The position numbers and the translations under genes are program-made. From the NCBI GenBank assembly GCA_916700875.1, contig CAKAKS010000285.1, forward strand, positions 248,001 to 312,000: 64,000 nt of DNA. Direction: 5' to 3'. Shown here one piece after another: positions 1-11,900 of this stretch; within the stretch, counting starts at the first letter, position 1; each line of letters opens with the position of its first letter. Origin of the DNA: Sebastes aleutianus (taxonomy: Eukaryota > Chordata > Actinopteri > Perciformes > Sebastidae). The notes beneath the pieces were generated by a model, which saw only the letters and a program-made list of their open reading frames with translations, made no database searches and was not told where the DNA came from.

Positions 1-172
1 TCTGCTTAGAGCACTGAGGCTGTTTTAAAATAGAGTAACCTCTGTGACCTTACAAGATGTTTCATATTTCTTTGGACACTTTTGAGGAACATGGTTTTAA
101 ATGGTCCCTGCATACGAAGACATGTCGCTGCTAACAAAAGCAGAACGTTGGCACACAAAGTTTGATACTGAC

Positions 173-294
173 CTGTGATGGGAAACAGGAGAGTCAGCAG
201 AGGCTGCAGGTTCTTCCTTGGATGGCTGCAAGACAAATGCAAAAACCACTGAAGTGCCCAGAAGCATCGTCATGACGATGAACGCAAAGGACAT
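173..294 (-). CDS. Probable first coding exon of an unidentified secreted protein (partial, runs off left edge)
   Basis: Reading leftwards from the ATG at 294-292, 40 codons are open up to a strong splice donor (CAG then GTCAGTA at 172-166), leaving phase 2. Residues 3-21 are hydrophobic and end in a VFA signal-peptidase-like motif, followed by a polar stretch rich in Pro, Ser, Ala and Glu that ends in HH. This looks like a cleavable signal peptide plus the start of a propeptide or mature chain. A TATA-like AAATATAGC lies about 135 bases upstream on the same strand, leaving room for a UTR of about 100 bases. Remaining exons would lie left of the window. I do not recognise the family. The exon model is an inference from signal peptide, donor and TATA-like box together. 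Confidence 0.45.
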
Positions 295-420
295 GGTGCA
301 TGAGCCGGACGGTCAATCTATAGAGCAACTGCTTTCGGAGTTAGACTCGCGGCGGACTAAGGCTGTGGTTGGTCTAGTTGGAGGAGGAGACAGGAGTGAC
401 CAGACAGTGATGCTACACTA

Positions 421-870
421 GCTATATTTTGTCAGTTCCTGGGAACCTGGGTTTTTATCTTCTTGTACCCCAGCTTGGCCTTGAGATACTTAACATTGTG
501 GTCTTGTCCCCTGTTGTGTGTGAAAGAGTGTAAGGAGGATGATCCGGGAGAGAAAGAAAGACAGACTAAGACAGACGGATTCAAGACAAACAGACAGGAA
601 TGAGAGAATGGTATATAGACATACCGCATTACAACATGCATATCGTTTTGACAACACTGGTGAAAACCAGGACGTACCGAACAAGAGATCCACAGATGAA
701 TCATAAAACGTGTGCTTCTGTAACAGTCTATGAGCCCACTGTCAGCCAACCAAACTTAATACAAATTTTACCAAATTCCTTCCTTCCTATTATTCAATTT
801 TCCCCTTTCTGACGCCCCTCATGTAGCTTAAAGGTTGTTCACATCATCTTATTCCACACTACCAGTAACA
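421..870. other. Upstream flank of the edge gene; no gene seen
   Basis: Contains the TATA-like motif of the left-edge gene near 425-434 and otherwise ordinary non-coding sequence. Short open frames here have no recognisable domain and no splice context. Confidence 0.4.
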
Positions 871-905
871 TATACGCTCAGTGGCCACTTTATTAAGTTC
901 ACCTA
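871..905. mobile_element. Decayed end of a Tc1/mariner-like element
   Basis: The stretch resembles the terminal inverted repeat of the element at 37341-37916 (a TATACNCTC start, then GGCCACTTTATTA, then a CACCT motif). No matching right end or transposase remnant is obvious downstream, so this is a solitary, diverged terminus. Confidence 0.5.
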
Positions 906-2270
906 TACACTCCAATGAAATCCAACAGCCCTGCCATAACATCCATCGTTACAAAGCTTGTAAAGTTCAGTTTTTATTAACATTGTTGCTGTACATTCAA
1001 TTATGTTTATTACTGAGCTCATAGTTAACCCTCTATACCCCACTTAGACCTGTTTTTGTCTTTTTTAGTGGGGGGACAGGGGGTCTTTATGGGGAGACAG
1101 CAGGTCAACAGTATATTATGTCGTATAGAAGTGGTGTCAAGTTGTGTCAAAACACAATGATTCTTATTATCAGGTGATTATACACTAAAGAAAACATACT
1201 TATTATTTTGTATTCTAATTCTGCCAATAGATACCCCTAAATATTACACACTGGTCCTTTATGACAGTGTCAACAAAAATTGAACATTGCAGGCCATTTA
1301 TGATGTTTACACTGAGCTAAATATTCAAACCCAAGACTTGTGTGCTGAACTGTTACATCAAATGAAAATACTTTTGTGTCCTAAAATTCACCCGGACGTA
1401 TTTGAACAATATTTGTCTGCACAGCATGAGTCTGTAATGAATGATCCACTGGCAGGCTGTTGCTTTTTTAAGAAGTGTTAATACCCTAACCCACATTCAG
1501 AGATGGCACAAGCCACCAACAGCACCTGAAACAGTAGTCAAGAGATTGCGCTTTTTATCAGCACATCCAGGGAAGCATGGGAAGAACACACGGAGTGCTT
1601 ATTTTAACCTGTTTTCAATAGTAGGCCCAAAAAAACATAAAACACAAGCTGCCCATTCATTTCTGCATATGTGCAGTTATCAGTTTCTATTGCAACTCCC
1701 ATTTTTTGGCCCGACATGAAAGGCAGAAATCTGATATGCTTAACATAATAACAATATTATTCCCCGGCATTTGTCATTCAAGGACAGGATCTGGAGGGAA
1801 AGAAATGTAACACAAAGCAATACTGGGTACTGCAGGTGATGTTGAAGGATATCTGAGAACCCAGAGCACATAAGCTTGGCAGCGTTGACAGTTGTGTGAG
1901 CCAGCGAGGGTAAAAACGCACGCAAGGAATGGTAACTTCAAATCCTTAGGTGCCCCCTCCTCAGAGTTCGACACTAGGGTCATAGCAAACTTTCCCATGC
2001 AGCCCAAAATACACCATTTATCTGCTGCAGTGTTTATCAAATCATAACTCATCAACAATGCCACAGGAATTCTTGGTGCAAGCTGGTACAAAACCTGGTA
2101 ATGCTTTCTTTTGCAGCTAATATAACTACTGGTCTGTATATCTGAGATGCAGACCTGCAGAAACCTGGCTTTCTTATTGCATGTGTTTGTCAGTGTACTG
2201 TACACCTGTTTGAAAAAATTTACTTTGCAGAAGGGGCTGAAATAATAAGAGCAAGTATATTTCCATCTCA
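906..2270. other. Intergenic, no supported gene
   Basis: There are open frames at 1287-1481 (plus) and 1774-2304 (minus, 176 codons). Neither shows a domain I recognise. The longer one overlaps the edge of a dispersed repeat. A polypyrimidine-poor AG precedes the first. They may be transposon-derived, but I cannot support a gene. Confidence 0.3.
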
Positions 2271-2274
2271 GCTC

Positions 2275-2620
2275 ACAGTGGTGGAAAGAAACTAAGTAAC
2301 TCAAGTACTATATTTAAGTGCAATTTTGAGATACTTGCATTTAACTTGAGTATTTCATTTTTTAATAGTTTCTAATTCTAGCCCAAAATACCAACAGAAA
2401 GTTTATATAAAGTAGTAAAACTAGCTCCACCTCAACTAGCTTGAAACAGTAAAACGCTGCTTACACATCACTATTAACAATGTAATAATATAGTATATGA
2501 TAATATATCACTCAGTATTCTGTTTGAGTACAGTTTGCTGATGATACTTTTGTACTTTTACTTAAGTTTCAATGCAGAACTTTCACTTGTAATGGAGTAT
2601 TTTCACAGTTTTCACATAAC
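2275..2620. mobile_element. Dispersed teleost AAGTAAAAGTAC-type repeat, copy A
   Basis: Begins CAGTGGTGGAA and carries the TACTTAAGT, TGTACTTTTACTT and TTCACTTGTAATGGAGTATTTT motifs shared with the copies near 21255, 33370 and 57557. The shared ends and lack of coding content fit a non-autonomous DNA transposon; assignment to a named family would need a repeat library. Confidence 0.6.
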
Positions 2621-3340
2621 AAAAGGATCTGAATATGTTTTCCTTCACTGTTATATCATTCGTACCCTAAAGCACTTTGTGTCTTTGGTTATTCCCTTTA
2701 ACTGGGCATCATAACACAAATATGTTCTACAGGTCTCAACAACACAGAAGATTTCAGGTCTTAAATTATTGTCAGGTCTCGACTTCTCAGTGCCAACCAT
2801 TAGTCAGCAGAGTTTCAGTGGTGATATAACAATTGTTATGACATGCGCACACTATCTGCATCAAGTCATATTCTGTAAACAAATCCCATCAAAAGACAAA
2901 AACCAAGAATTAAATAATTCTGCTAGTAAGTGTTAGCTGATATATCTTATTCCTCTGTACCACAGATCTCCATTGTTGTCCAAAAACTATTAAAAACACA
3001 TAATAGTGTCAAACTCTGAGTGAAGTAGGACATTGACTACATATACACATAAATATAACTAAATATAAGTTGTGTTTTGTTCTTCGACTGGTGGTGTGTA
3101 CATATCTATGGGTGTATGTGAGTATATACACAAGTAGGTGTGTTTGTGTATAATGAAATGTATATATATATGAAGGTGGTTACCTACAAAACTGTAACAT
3201 ATCTGTGTGCATTTGTATCTCCAGTAAATGTAGAATACATAAATAACTTTTCACCTCAACCCTTTTCTTTTTCTTAAATTTTATGTATTTTTTTCTTATT
3301 TATTTTACTATTATTTTCTTATTTTTTATCTTTACTTTCA

Positions 3341-3660
3341 CTAAATATATATACATATATATATATATATACAGTATATACACATAAATATATATATATA
3401 TAAATAAATAAAAATAAAACTAAATATAATAAATAAAATTAAAATATAATAAATACAAATATAAAAAACTATATACTGTATATATATATATATATATATA
3501 TAAATAAAATATATTAAATAAAAATATAAAACAACTATATACATATACATATATAGATATACACACATATATACATACATACGTATACATACTGTACATA
3601 TATACATATATATATACATATATACACATACGTAAACATACATATATATACATATACATA
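3341..3660. repeat. AT-rich microsatellite (TA)n with TATACA and AAATA variants
   Basis: About 320 bases of TA dinucleotides mixed with TATACATA and AAATAAATA runs. The overlapping long open frames rich in Tyr and Ile are artefacts of the repeat. A short (AC)n run follows at about 3949-3964. Confidence 0.9.
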
Positions 3661-5236
3661 GTTAATTAACAGGAGGGGAGGGTTCGTTTCGTTCATCCGT
3701 GACTAGCTTTTTGTATTTTGTTGTCTTATGTTCTGTATTTTTTAATATCCCCCAACTCTTTAGTTTAGATAATATCAAAGATCCAAAACAGATTATTAAT
3801 CTGTCTGCTATTTCAGCACCACGGACAGTGCCACGGATTTATCAATACACACAGCACAGTTAGGCTACTGATATTTCAGTTTTCAGAGTCATGGTCGGGG
3901 CCGTGCAGTTTGGTCATTCTGCTTATTGTCAGCCATGTCCTTTAAACACACACACACACACATACCTGTGGTCACTGTGGGATACTGCAGCTCTTAACAT
4001 CACATAGCCATGCATGAATGAGCGGAGTCCTTGAGTATCAGACGTCTCCCACCACTTCTTTGTTGTAGTGCCGCCGGGAGTCACACCACCGACAGCTGCT
4101 CCTGGCTGGGATCATAAAGAGCCTTTATTAACAGATGAAACACTGTGGAGGATGAACGATGCAGATGTTCCTACAAGCAGACAACACAGAGGACATTCTT
4201 GAAATGTATTTCAACACATAAAAGATATCATTATTATTAAAAAATGTAGCAGGATTTAATGTAGCAAGATAGAAAATCTACATTAACAGAAAGTCAGCAG
4301 TGGGAAATATTAAAATAGAATTTCAAAATGCATGTCTGCACAACATGACTAGAACATTATTACTGCAGACAGATAGAACACCTACTATAACATTGCAATA
4401 CAATCCAGTACACCACTCATTTTACAACACCTTTTGACTTGTTTATGAAATTTAATATTTTAAATTGTAACCAATATTGTTTAATTTGTTTTCCAATACT
4501 TCATAGTACAGTCAGTAGTGAGGGAAGATTTGCTGCTTCTGTTTGCCACCTTTTAACTGGTCTATTTGTCTGTGTTCTAGGTTCAGATAGAAAAGCTTTA
4601 TGATTGAAGGTTGAATACTGAGAAAAGGAGAAAGGGGAAAACCTTCCTGTTTCACTGAGACGGTTTAGATATGAGGACTTGTTGGAAACAGAACTGAACA
4701 ACTCTTTGGAGTCTCAAAATTCAGAACATCATAAAAGTGCTTGAGAAATTTTAATTGTTGTTGCAGGCCATAGAAACACTGAGTTATTCCAGAAAGACAG
4801 GGACATTATTTATGTTCTATGTAGAGCTTTTCTAATGCGTGTATTGCTTGTGTTCACCTAATAATTGTTCTACAAATATCAGATTATTCTTGGTGTTTTT
4901 ATACCCATATGGCAAATTGTTACATGATCACTGTTTTGATTGATACATTATCAGACGTATTCATGCAGTAGATGGTTTGTGATGTTTCCATAAACATTTG
5001 TATATCTGTAATAATATTCTGTATTACTTAACTTGTAAATTGATTAAGAAATATGTCTGTATTAACAGAGAATAGACGGGTCCAGACTAGCCAGTGGTCC
5101 ATTAACTGTCAATGGAGATAATATTGACGTTACTGTTGACATATGAGTCACAAGATAACCTCCTTTCAAAACAGATGATGCCCTTTATCAGAGCCTTCAT
5201 CCGTTTATTCAGCGTAGATGCCAGCGTAGTAAAGTG
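3661..5236. other. Intergenic sequence upstream of ppef2, nothing supported
   Basis: AT-rich single-copy-looking sequence. Scattered short open frames lack splice sites, codon structure or recognisable domains. Confidence 0.4.
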
Positions 5237-5248
5237 TAATCCTAATCC
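5237..5248 (+). promoter_or_regulatory. Tandem OTX/CRX-type TAATCC sites upstream of ppef2
   Basis: Two perfect TAATCC hexamers lie back to back about 320 bases before the donor of the candidate 5' exon. TAATCC is the core bound by the retinal homeodomain factors CRX and OTX2, and PPEF2 is known as a photoreceptor-enriched phosphatase. The match is seen; function is inferred. Confidence 0.4.
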
Positions 5249-5499
5249 ACTTGCATCTTGTTTTGTTTAAGTGATCACGGGGCCTGTCCAAGACACTTGG
5301 CTCTGCTATTCACAAGCCGTTAGCCAGTGTGTGTGTTTGTGATGGATGAGAGTGTGTAGCAGCAGAGAGGGGACATACATTTACAACACTACAGCCACTG
5401 GAACCTATGCTGCTGTGCCTGGGAAATGGAAAAGTCTAAGTGATCACGCATGCGACATTTCTGCTTTTTATTTGTAATAGTGTGGCTGGCCAGTTTGTA

Positions 5500-5569
5500 G
5501 AAAAAAATTAAAAGATTTCTTCAAAAGGTGCAGAAGATGAGAGGGGAGGTAATGAAAGAACGCGACCAG
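5500..5569 (+). other. ppef2: Candidate non-coding first exon of ppef2
   Basis: A good donor (GACCAG then GTAAGATT at 5570) precedes the coding exon whose acceptor ends at 5941. The left limit is unknown and is shown only approximately. The segment has no ATG in frame with the phosphatase. Confidence 0.35.
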
Positions 5570-5959
5570 GTAAGATTCCTTTGGGCCTATCTGGTGTTTT
5601 TTATTTTATTTGGCTATTGATTATTCTGTTTTACAATAGGTTTGGTAACATTTACTTTTAATAGGCCCTTTAGACATTACATAAAATGCTAAAGAGCGTA
5701 TTCTATCCATGCGTTCGTAATTATGTTGTAAAACATCCAGTGGTTATAAGTAAATTAATTATTTCTCCAAATGATTTACATTTGTGTATGCTGTTGATTT
5801 ATTACCAAAAATGTATAAACAATTTAAAATAATAGAGAAATGTGTTATACTGTATATATAAATCTATTATTGCATTATTCCCAGGTAGCAGAAGACAAGG
5901 TGAAATATCTCATGCATGAAAAGTATCTTTGTCTTTGACAGTGAAAACAGCATAGGGTC

Positions 5960-8900
5960 ATGGGATGTGCTATGGGAAAATCTGAACTACAGCTGAAGAA
6001 ACGTGACAGAGGTGGTGCCTTTATCTAAATCATTCTAGTCAATAGTTAAAGTATTTTAAACAAATGTTCCATTTTATTGCAATAATCTAATGTCATTTAT
6101 TTTTTCATTTTTAGTGACCATCTCAGTTCCAGGTAAATGTGTTTTATTCCAACACATCTTTACACTGAAAACGTTTCACAAGCAGCGTTTACTAACTTTC
6201 TCTACTCAATTTTTACGCACTCTGTGAAGCTGCCACTGGTAAGTCGTCCAGTCTAGATCTGAGACAGTGAATGAATGTATTGGTAGTGGGAAGGTAGGAA
6301 GGTTACCTCAGCATGATTATGGCCTAAGTGCTTCCTTCTTCTCTCCCAATCTTCAGCAATCAGAGCGGCTCTGTTGATCCAGCGTTGGTACCGTCAGTAT
6401 GTTGCCCGGCTGGAGGTGAGACGCAGGTGCACGTGGAACATCTTCCAGTCTATTGAATATGCAGGAGAGCAAGACCAGATCAAGGTGAGCTCGTTTTGAA
6501 CACAGTGACATGCTAGCAGCATGGTGGATGGCAATGTCAGTCTGTCGGTCAGTAAGAACTATCTCAACGACTACTGGATGTATTGCCATGAAGTTTTGAA
6601 CAGATGTTCATGGTCCCCAGAGGATGAATCCTACCGACTTTGGTGATGCACTGACTTTTCCTCTAGCGCCACCATGACGCTGACATCTGTGGTTTCATAG
6701 TGGAATATCTTGACAACTATAGGATGGATTGCCATGAAATTCGGTTCAGATATTCATGGTCTCTGTGGGGGTGAATCTTGATGACTTTGGTGTTCCTGTG
6801 ACATTTCCTATAGCGCCACCATGAGGTCGATATTTTTGGATTTCATTGAAAAATATCCATAACTACAATATACTGTATATACTATACTGTGATATTTGAT
6901 ATGAACATTCATGGTCCCCAGAGGATGAATTGTAACAACTTTGGTGGTCCCTTAACTTTTCATCTGGCACCATCATTGGGTCAAAATTTCAGCTTGTCCA
7001 ATACTTTGGTTTATGACCAAATATCTGCAAAACTAATCACACTCTCATCAGCCTCAGCTGTACTTAGTGTTTCATGCTAATTAGAAAATGTAAGCATGCC
7101 CGATCCATTGCATTTACTTCACAGCAAGTCGTTGTCAGGCACTTACAGTCAATCTCAGCTGTTTTTTCCACACTAACTGATGGCCAAGAGATACCACATG
7201 ATACCAACGTTGTTATACTACTGGCTCAGAAGCCTTCTTAGAAGTGAGAACCAAACGTCGGATATCTTCCGCAGAGATAAACAAACATTTTTGGACCCGC
7301 CAACATTTTTAAAAATGATTAATTCACAATCATAATAATTTTTTTAAGAAAAAGCCGTACTTTTATTCGGCACCTTTCTAAAAGCTCTGTGGATGTATTC
7401 TTTTTTTTTATTTGTCTACAAGAAAATGTTATCAATAAGTCCTTTAAAACAAGATTATAAACATTATACCTGCTAAACATCAACATGATTGCATTGTCAT
7501 TGTGAGCATAACCTTAATTTTGAAATTCTATTTTTCCTTCCTGCAGCTCTACAATTTTTTTGGCTTCCTGATGGACCACTTCACCCCAGCCAGCAGTGAA
7601 AGTAAGACCGCCTCTCAACGCCAGTTTAATTTACTGACTTCTAAATTTCATTAGATTACTGACAGTGAGCTAATCTGAGCCCAACCGGTCCACTACCTGC
7701 TGAGAAACGTAGAAACGCTTTCCCTTACCACACTGATCCACTCCCCCTCTCTGCCTTTAACATAGGAAACCTAATATCTCACATCTTTCGTGAGAATGAA
7801 ATCTGTCGTGACACAGAATGGGAGAGATATTTTTGCTACAAGAGCATTGAGGTAAGCGATAGCTACACCGGCCCCCATCTGACCTTCCCCATGACCTTCT
7901 GTGGGGTGTCGAAGCTGGTCGAGGCCTTCAAGCACAAACAAGTAAGTACACAGGCACATAAAGTACATTCAAGGCAGACAGAAGTACCCTAATGGTTGCC
8001 TTTTTTTTTCCTCAGCGCTCAGTTTATTCATACTTGTTTTCTTCCCAGTAGCAGCTTCATGCTCGATATGTTCTGCAACTTCTTGGAGAGACTTGGAGAC
8101 TTCTAAGAATTCTTCCAAACATCAGTAAAGTGTCTGCATGCCACACCAAGCAGATTACCATATGCGGTATGCAACAGCAGGCCTCTCCCGGACACATCTT
8201 GCTCTGATATTTTGTCTCACATTCTTTTTATTGCCCTTGAAACATGTCACAAATATGAATACATTATTCATCCCTTGCCAGGAGATTTACATGGCCACCT
8301 TGAAGACCTGCTGTTGATATTCTATAAGGTATTCACAACATGCAAATCACCATATTGTCAGACTGGGATGTTTGTATGAATTAACACCTTTATCTTAATT
8401 TGTCCAGAATGGTTTACCGTCCTCCGAGAAACCGTATGTCTTCAACGGAGACTTTGTGGATCGTGGTAAACACTCCTTAGAGATCCTGCTCATCCTGTTT
8501 GGGTTCCTGCTGGTCTATCCCAATGATGTCCATCTGAACAGAGGCAACCATGAGGACCACATTGTTAACCTGAGGTAAACTAGTCTATACATGGACTTCC
8601 TCTTCTTAAACTCCAATCTAGTGTCTTGTTCTGCCTGTTTTCTTAGTATTCATGTTTTTATAAAGTTAATCTATATATGGCTTTATGCAATTAATATTCT
8701 GATTATATTAAACCTACAGCTGATGTGTACACTAATCTATTTGTTTGTTGTGTGTTTTCTTCAGATATGGTTTCACTAAAGAAGTATTGGGAAAATATAG
8801 GGTAGGTTTTGACTATTTTGCTTTAAAGAGTTTATAGTAATAATTCCTTCAACTGTATTTAAGTCACTGTAAGCTTGACTCGGTCTGCAGATGCATGGCA

Positions 8901-11900
8901 AGAAGATCCTAAAGCTTCTCCAGAAGATTTTCAGCTGGCTGCCTCTAGCCACCGTGATTGATAACAAGGTGCTGATCGTGCATGGTGGGATCTCTGACGC
9001 GACAGACCTCGACACGATAGCCAGAGCGGACAGACACAGAGTAAGGACGCGTTCAGAGTCAATAAAATTTGTGTACTTGGGGCGTTTTACAGGCAGCAAA
9101 TCCAAAAATGTTATCATGATCATCGCGTCAAGTGTATTTAATCTGTGTATTTTTGATTGTGCGCAGTATGTGTCGGTTCTCAGGCCTCCTAAGCCGACCC
9201 ATCGTGTAGTAAATGGCAGTAGGACTCAGACGATGAACAACAGGAACGGGGAGGCCGTTGGACCAGTGGACGGCCGGCGTCGAGTGTGTTCTCTGACTCA
9301 CCCCGGCTCGGCCCCGGCTCTCAGGCACGACCTCCCGCGGCGATCGCTCCACAATGCACCCATGACCAGCAACTGGTCGGTGGAAGAGGAGCTGAAAAGG
9401 AGGCGCAGACAGGCTGGGTTTGACCAGTCCTACGGAGAACTGAAGAAGTCTGACTCTGACTCAGACCCGGATTCTGGAGAAACAACAGAGACAGATGTGG
9501 ATGAGTGGAAACAAGTAAGTGACAGCAAGGATGTTGGATCTCATCTTACAGTTTCAGCAATGTTCAACATTGAGCATGTATATGCAGCAATGCCCCATAA
9601 TGCACCCATTTTACTCTTTCCTGACTATTTCACTATGATTGATTCGGCCACCCAGATAGTGGACGTGTTGTGGAGTGACCCAATGCCACAAAATGGCTGC
9701 ATTCCCAATGAGGTGCGAGGCGGAGGCTGCTACTGGGGTCCAGATGTCACTGAGGAAGTGCTGGGAAGACACAACCTCCAGCTCCTCATCCGGTCCCATG
9801 AGTGCAAACAGGAGGGCTATGAGTTCTGCCACAATCGCAAGGTGAGTAGGAACATGCACATGAAGTAGAGTTTAAAGGGATAGTTCGGGTGTCTTGAAGT
9901 GGGGTTGTATGAGGTACTTTTCCAACGTCAGTGTATTACCTACAGTAGATGACAGTCGGCACGCCCCCAGCTTGGTGAAGCAGACAGGAGTTACCGCGCG
10001 GAACCAAAGTAATGTACTGCTGTGGACGGGGCCGGCAGCAAAACACATTTAAGTCACCTAAAAAAAAATTAATATTAGGTTAAGTGTAGTATGTTAGTTA
10101 GTATTAAGTGTACGCTATATTTAGATTATTTTCGCCGGTTTACCTTGTCGTCAGACAGCTATACAGTCTATGTTTCCGACGGGGAACTGAAGCCGTTATC
10201 TCCATCTATGCTCTCGCCAAAAATTACTGTTTTTTCCCAATGGAGTCTGGTTGCTTTGGCGAGAGCATGGATAAAGGCATCAGTTCCCCGTCGGAAAGGG
10301 CTGTCTGACGGCAAGGTAAAGTGGTGAAAATATTCTAAATATAGCGTACACTTAAACTGATATTGATTTTTTTAGGTGGGCCTTTCTTTTAGGTGGCTAA
10401 AATACGTTTTGCTGCCGTCTCCGTCCACAGCAGTACATTGCTTTGCTTCCGTAACTCCGGTCTGTTTCTCCAAGCTGGGGAAGTGCCGACCGTCATCTAC
10501 TGTAGGTAATACACTGACTATGGATAAGTACCTACTTCAAAACACCCCAAATATCCCTTTATGGATGGAATACTGATTGTGGAAACAATTACTTTTAGCT
10601 TTTCGGTGGAATTGTCCCGTATGACAGGAGATGAAAAATGAACCAACAATTAGCAAAATGACTTAACAGAAGAAGACGTTGTGACAAAATCCTCTCATTT
10701 AAGCATTTAATCTGACAGCAATTAGTAGTATCAATGAGTCACATACAGTGAGTCTTAGCTAACTTACTAACCGTCTTCTGTTGCATTCAGGTGCTGACTA
10801 TATTTTCAGCGTCTAACTACTACGAGGTGGGCAGCAACAGAGGAGCGTACATCAGAATGGGACCCGATCTGGTCCCCCACTTCATTCAGTATCAGGCCAG
10901 CAGGACATCCATAGAGCTCAGCCTGAGACAGAGGTACATATACGAGGCAGTACAGTAATTTAAAATAACAGAAAACAATTTAAAAAAAACAATGACATGT
11001 ATGGCCCAAGAACATTTCAACACTTTCAGATTTACATTGCAAAATGGGTAAAAAACAAAAAAAGCTTTGTGTGCACAGTGAGATTGTTGATTACGAGATT
11101 TATAGAGTAGAAGAAAAAAATGTTTTTCTCTACCTGTTCTTCGTCAGTGTCGGGTGGACAGAGAGATCGGCTCTGCGAGCTCTGAGGGAGCAACTGTTTG
11201 TACATAAGTCGGATCTCATCAGTGCCTTCCAGGAGTTTGATCCAAACCACAAAGGTACTGAGCAGCTGTGATGAATTTGAACAATTATGCACAACAGAAG
11301 AAAGCTCAGTGTATCAGACTGTATATTTCTGTTTGTGTCTCAGGGATGATCTCTCTAAGGAACTGGGCCAGTGCCACTGAGAGAGTACTGAATCTGGGTC
11401 TGCCCTGGAGGGTGCTGCGCCCTCAGCTTGTCAGCAGCACTCAGTATGGCATGGTGGACTACCAGCTGTGGATAAGGGAGCTCTCCATCAACGAGCCCAA
11501 ACTAGAGGTCAGCCTCGTACGACTAGTGTCTTATGTCCATTTCCTCACCCGGTTTTCTCTATCTCTGACTCTCACACAGAGTCGCAAAATCTTGATCAAG
11601 TTGTCTCTCCATTTCAGATCTCAGATAACAGCATCCTGGAGACGATGTACAAAAACCATTCCAACCTGGAAACCATTTTCCGAATTATAGACACAGATCA
11701 CTCAGGTCAGTAAGCAGCTTCGCCTGGATCCCAGACACTAGATCCATGTCTTTCTCTCCATTTTAGCCACGCTGGCGGCAGGACTTAATGGATGTCGGTC
11801 GACTGGTCAACCACTTTAGTCTACACTGAAATACCTACAACTATAATGGATTTCAATGAAACATTCATGTTCCCCAGAGGATGAAACGCTATGACTTTGG

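Noticed and set aside
1774..2304. 176-codon minus-strand open frame
   Set aside because: No recognisable domain, no splice or promoter context, and it overlaps the edge of a dispersed repeat.
3341..3659. Two minus-strand frames of about 80-100 codons rich in Tyr, Ile and Val
   Set aside because: They are translations of a TA/TATACA microsatellite.
8891..9868. A single 325-codon exon
   Set aside because: Homology to PPEF2 shows three exons separated by two in-frame introns with good GT-AG borders; only the exonic parts are conserved.
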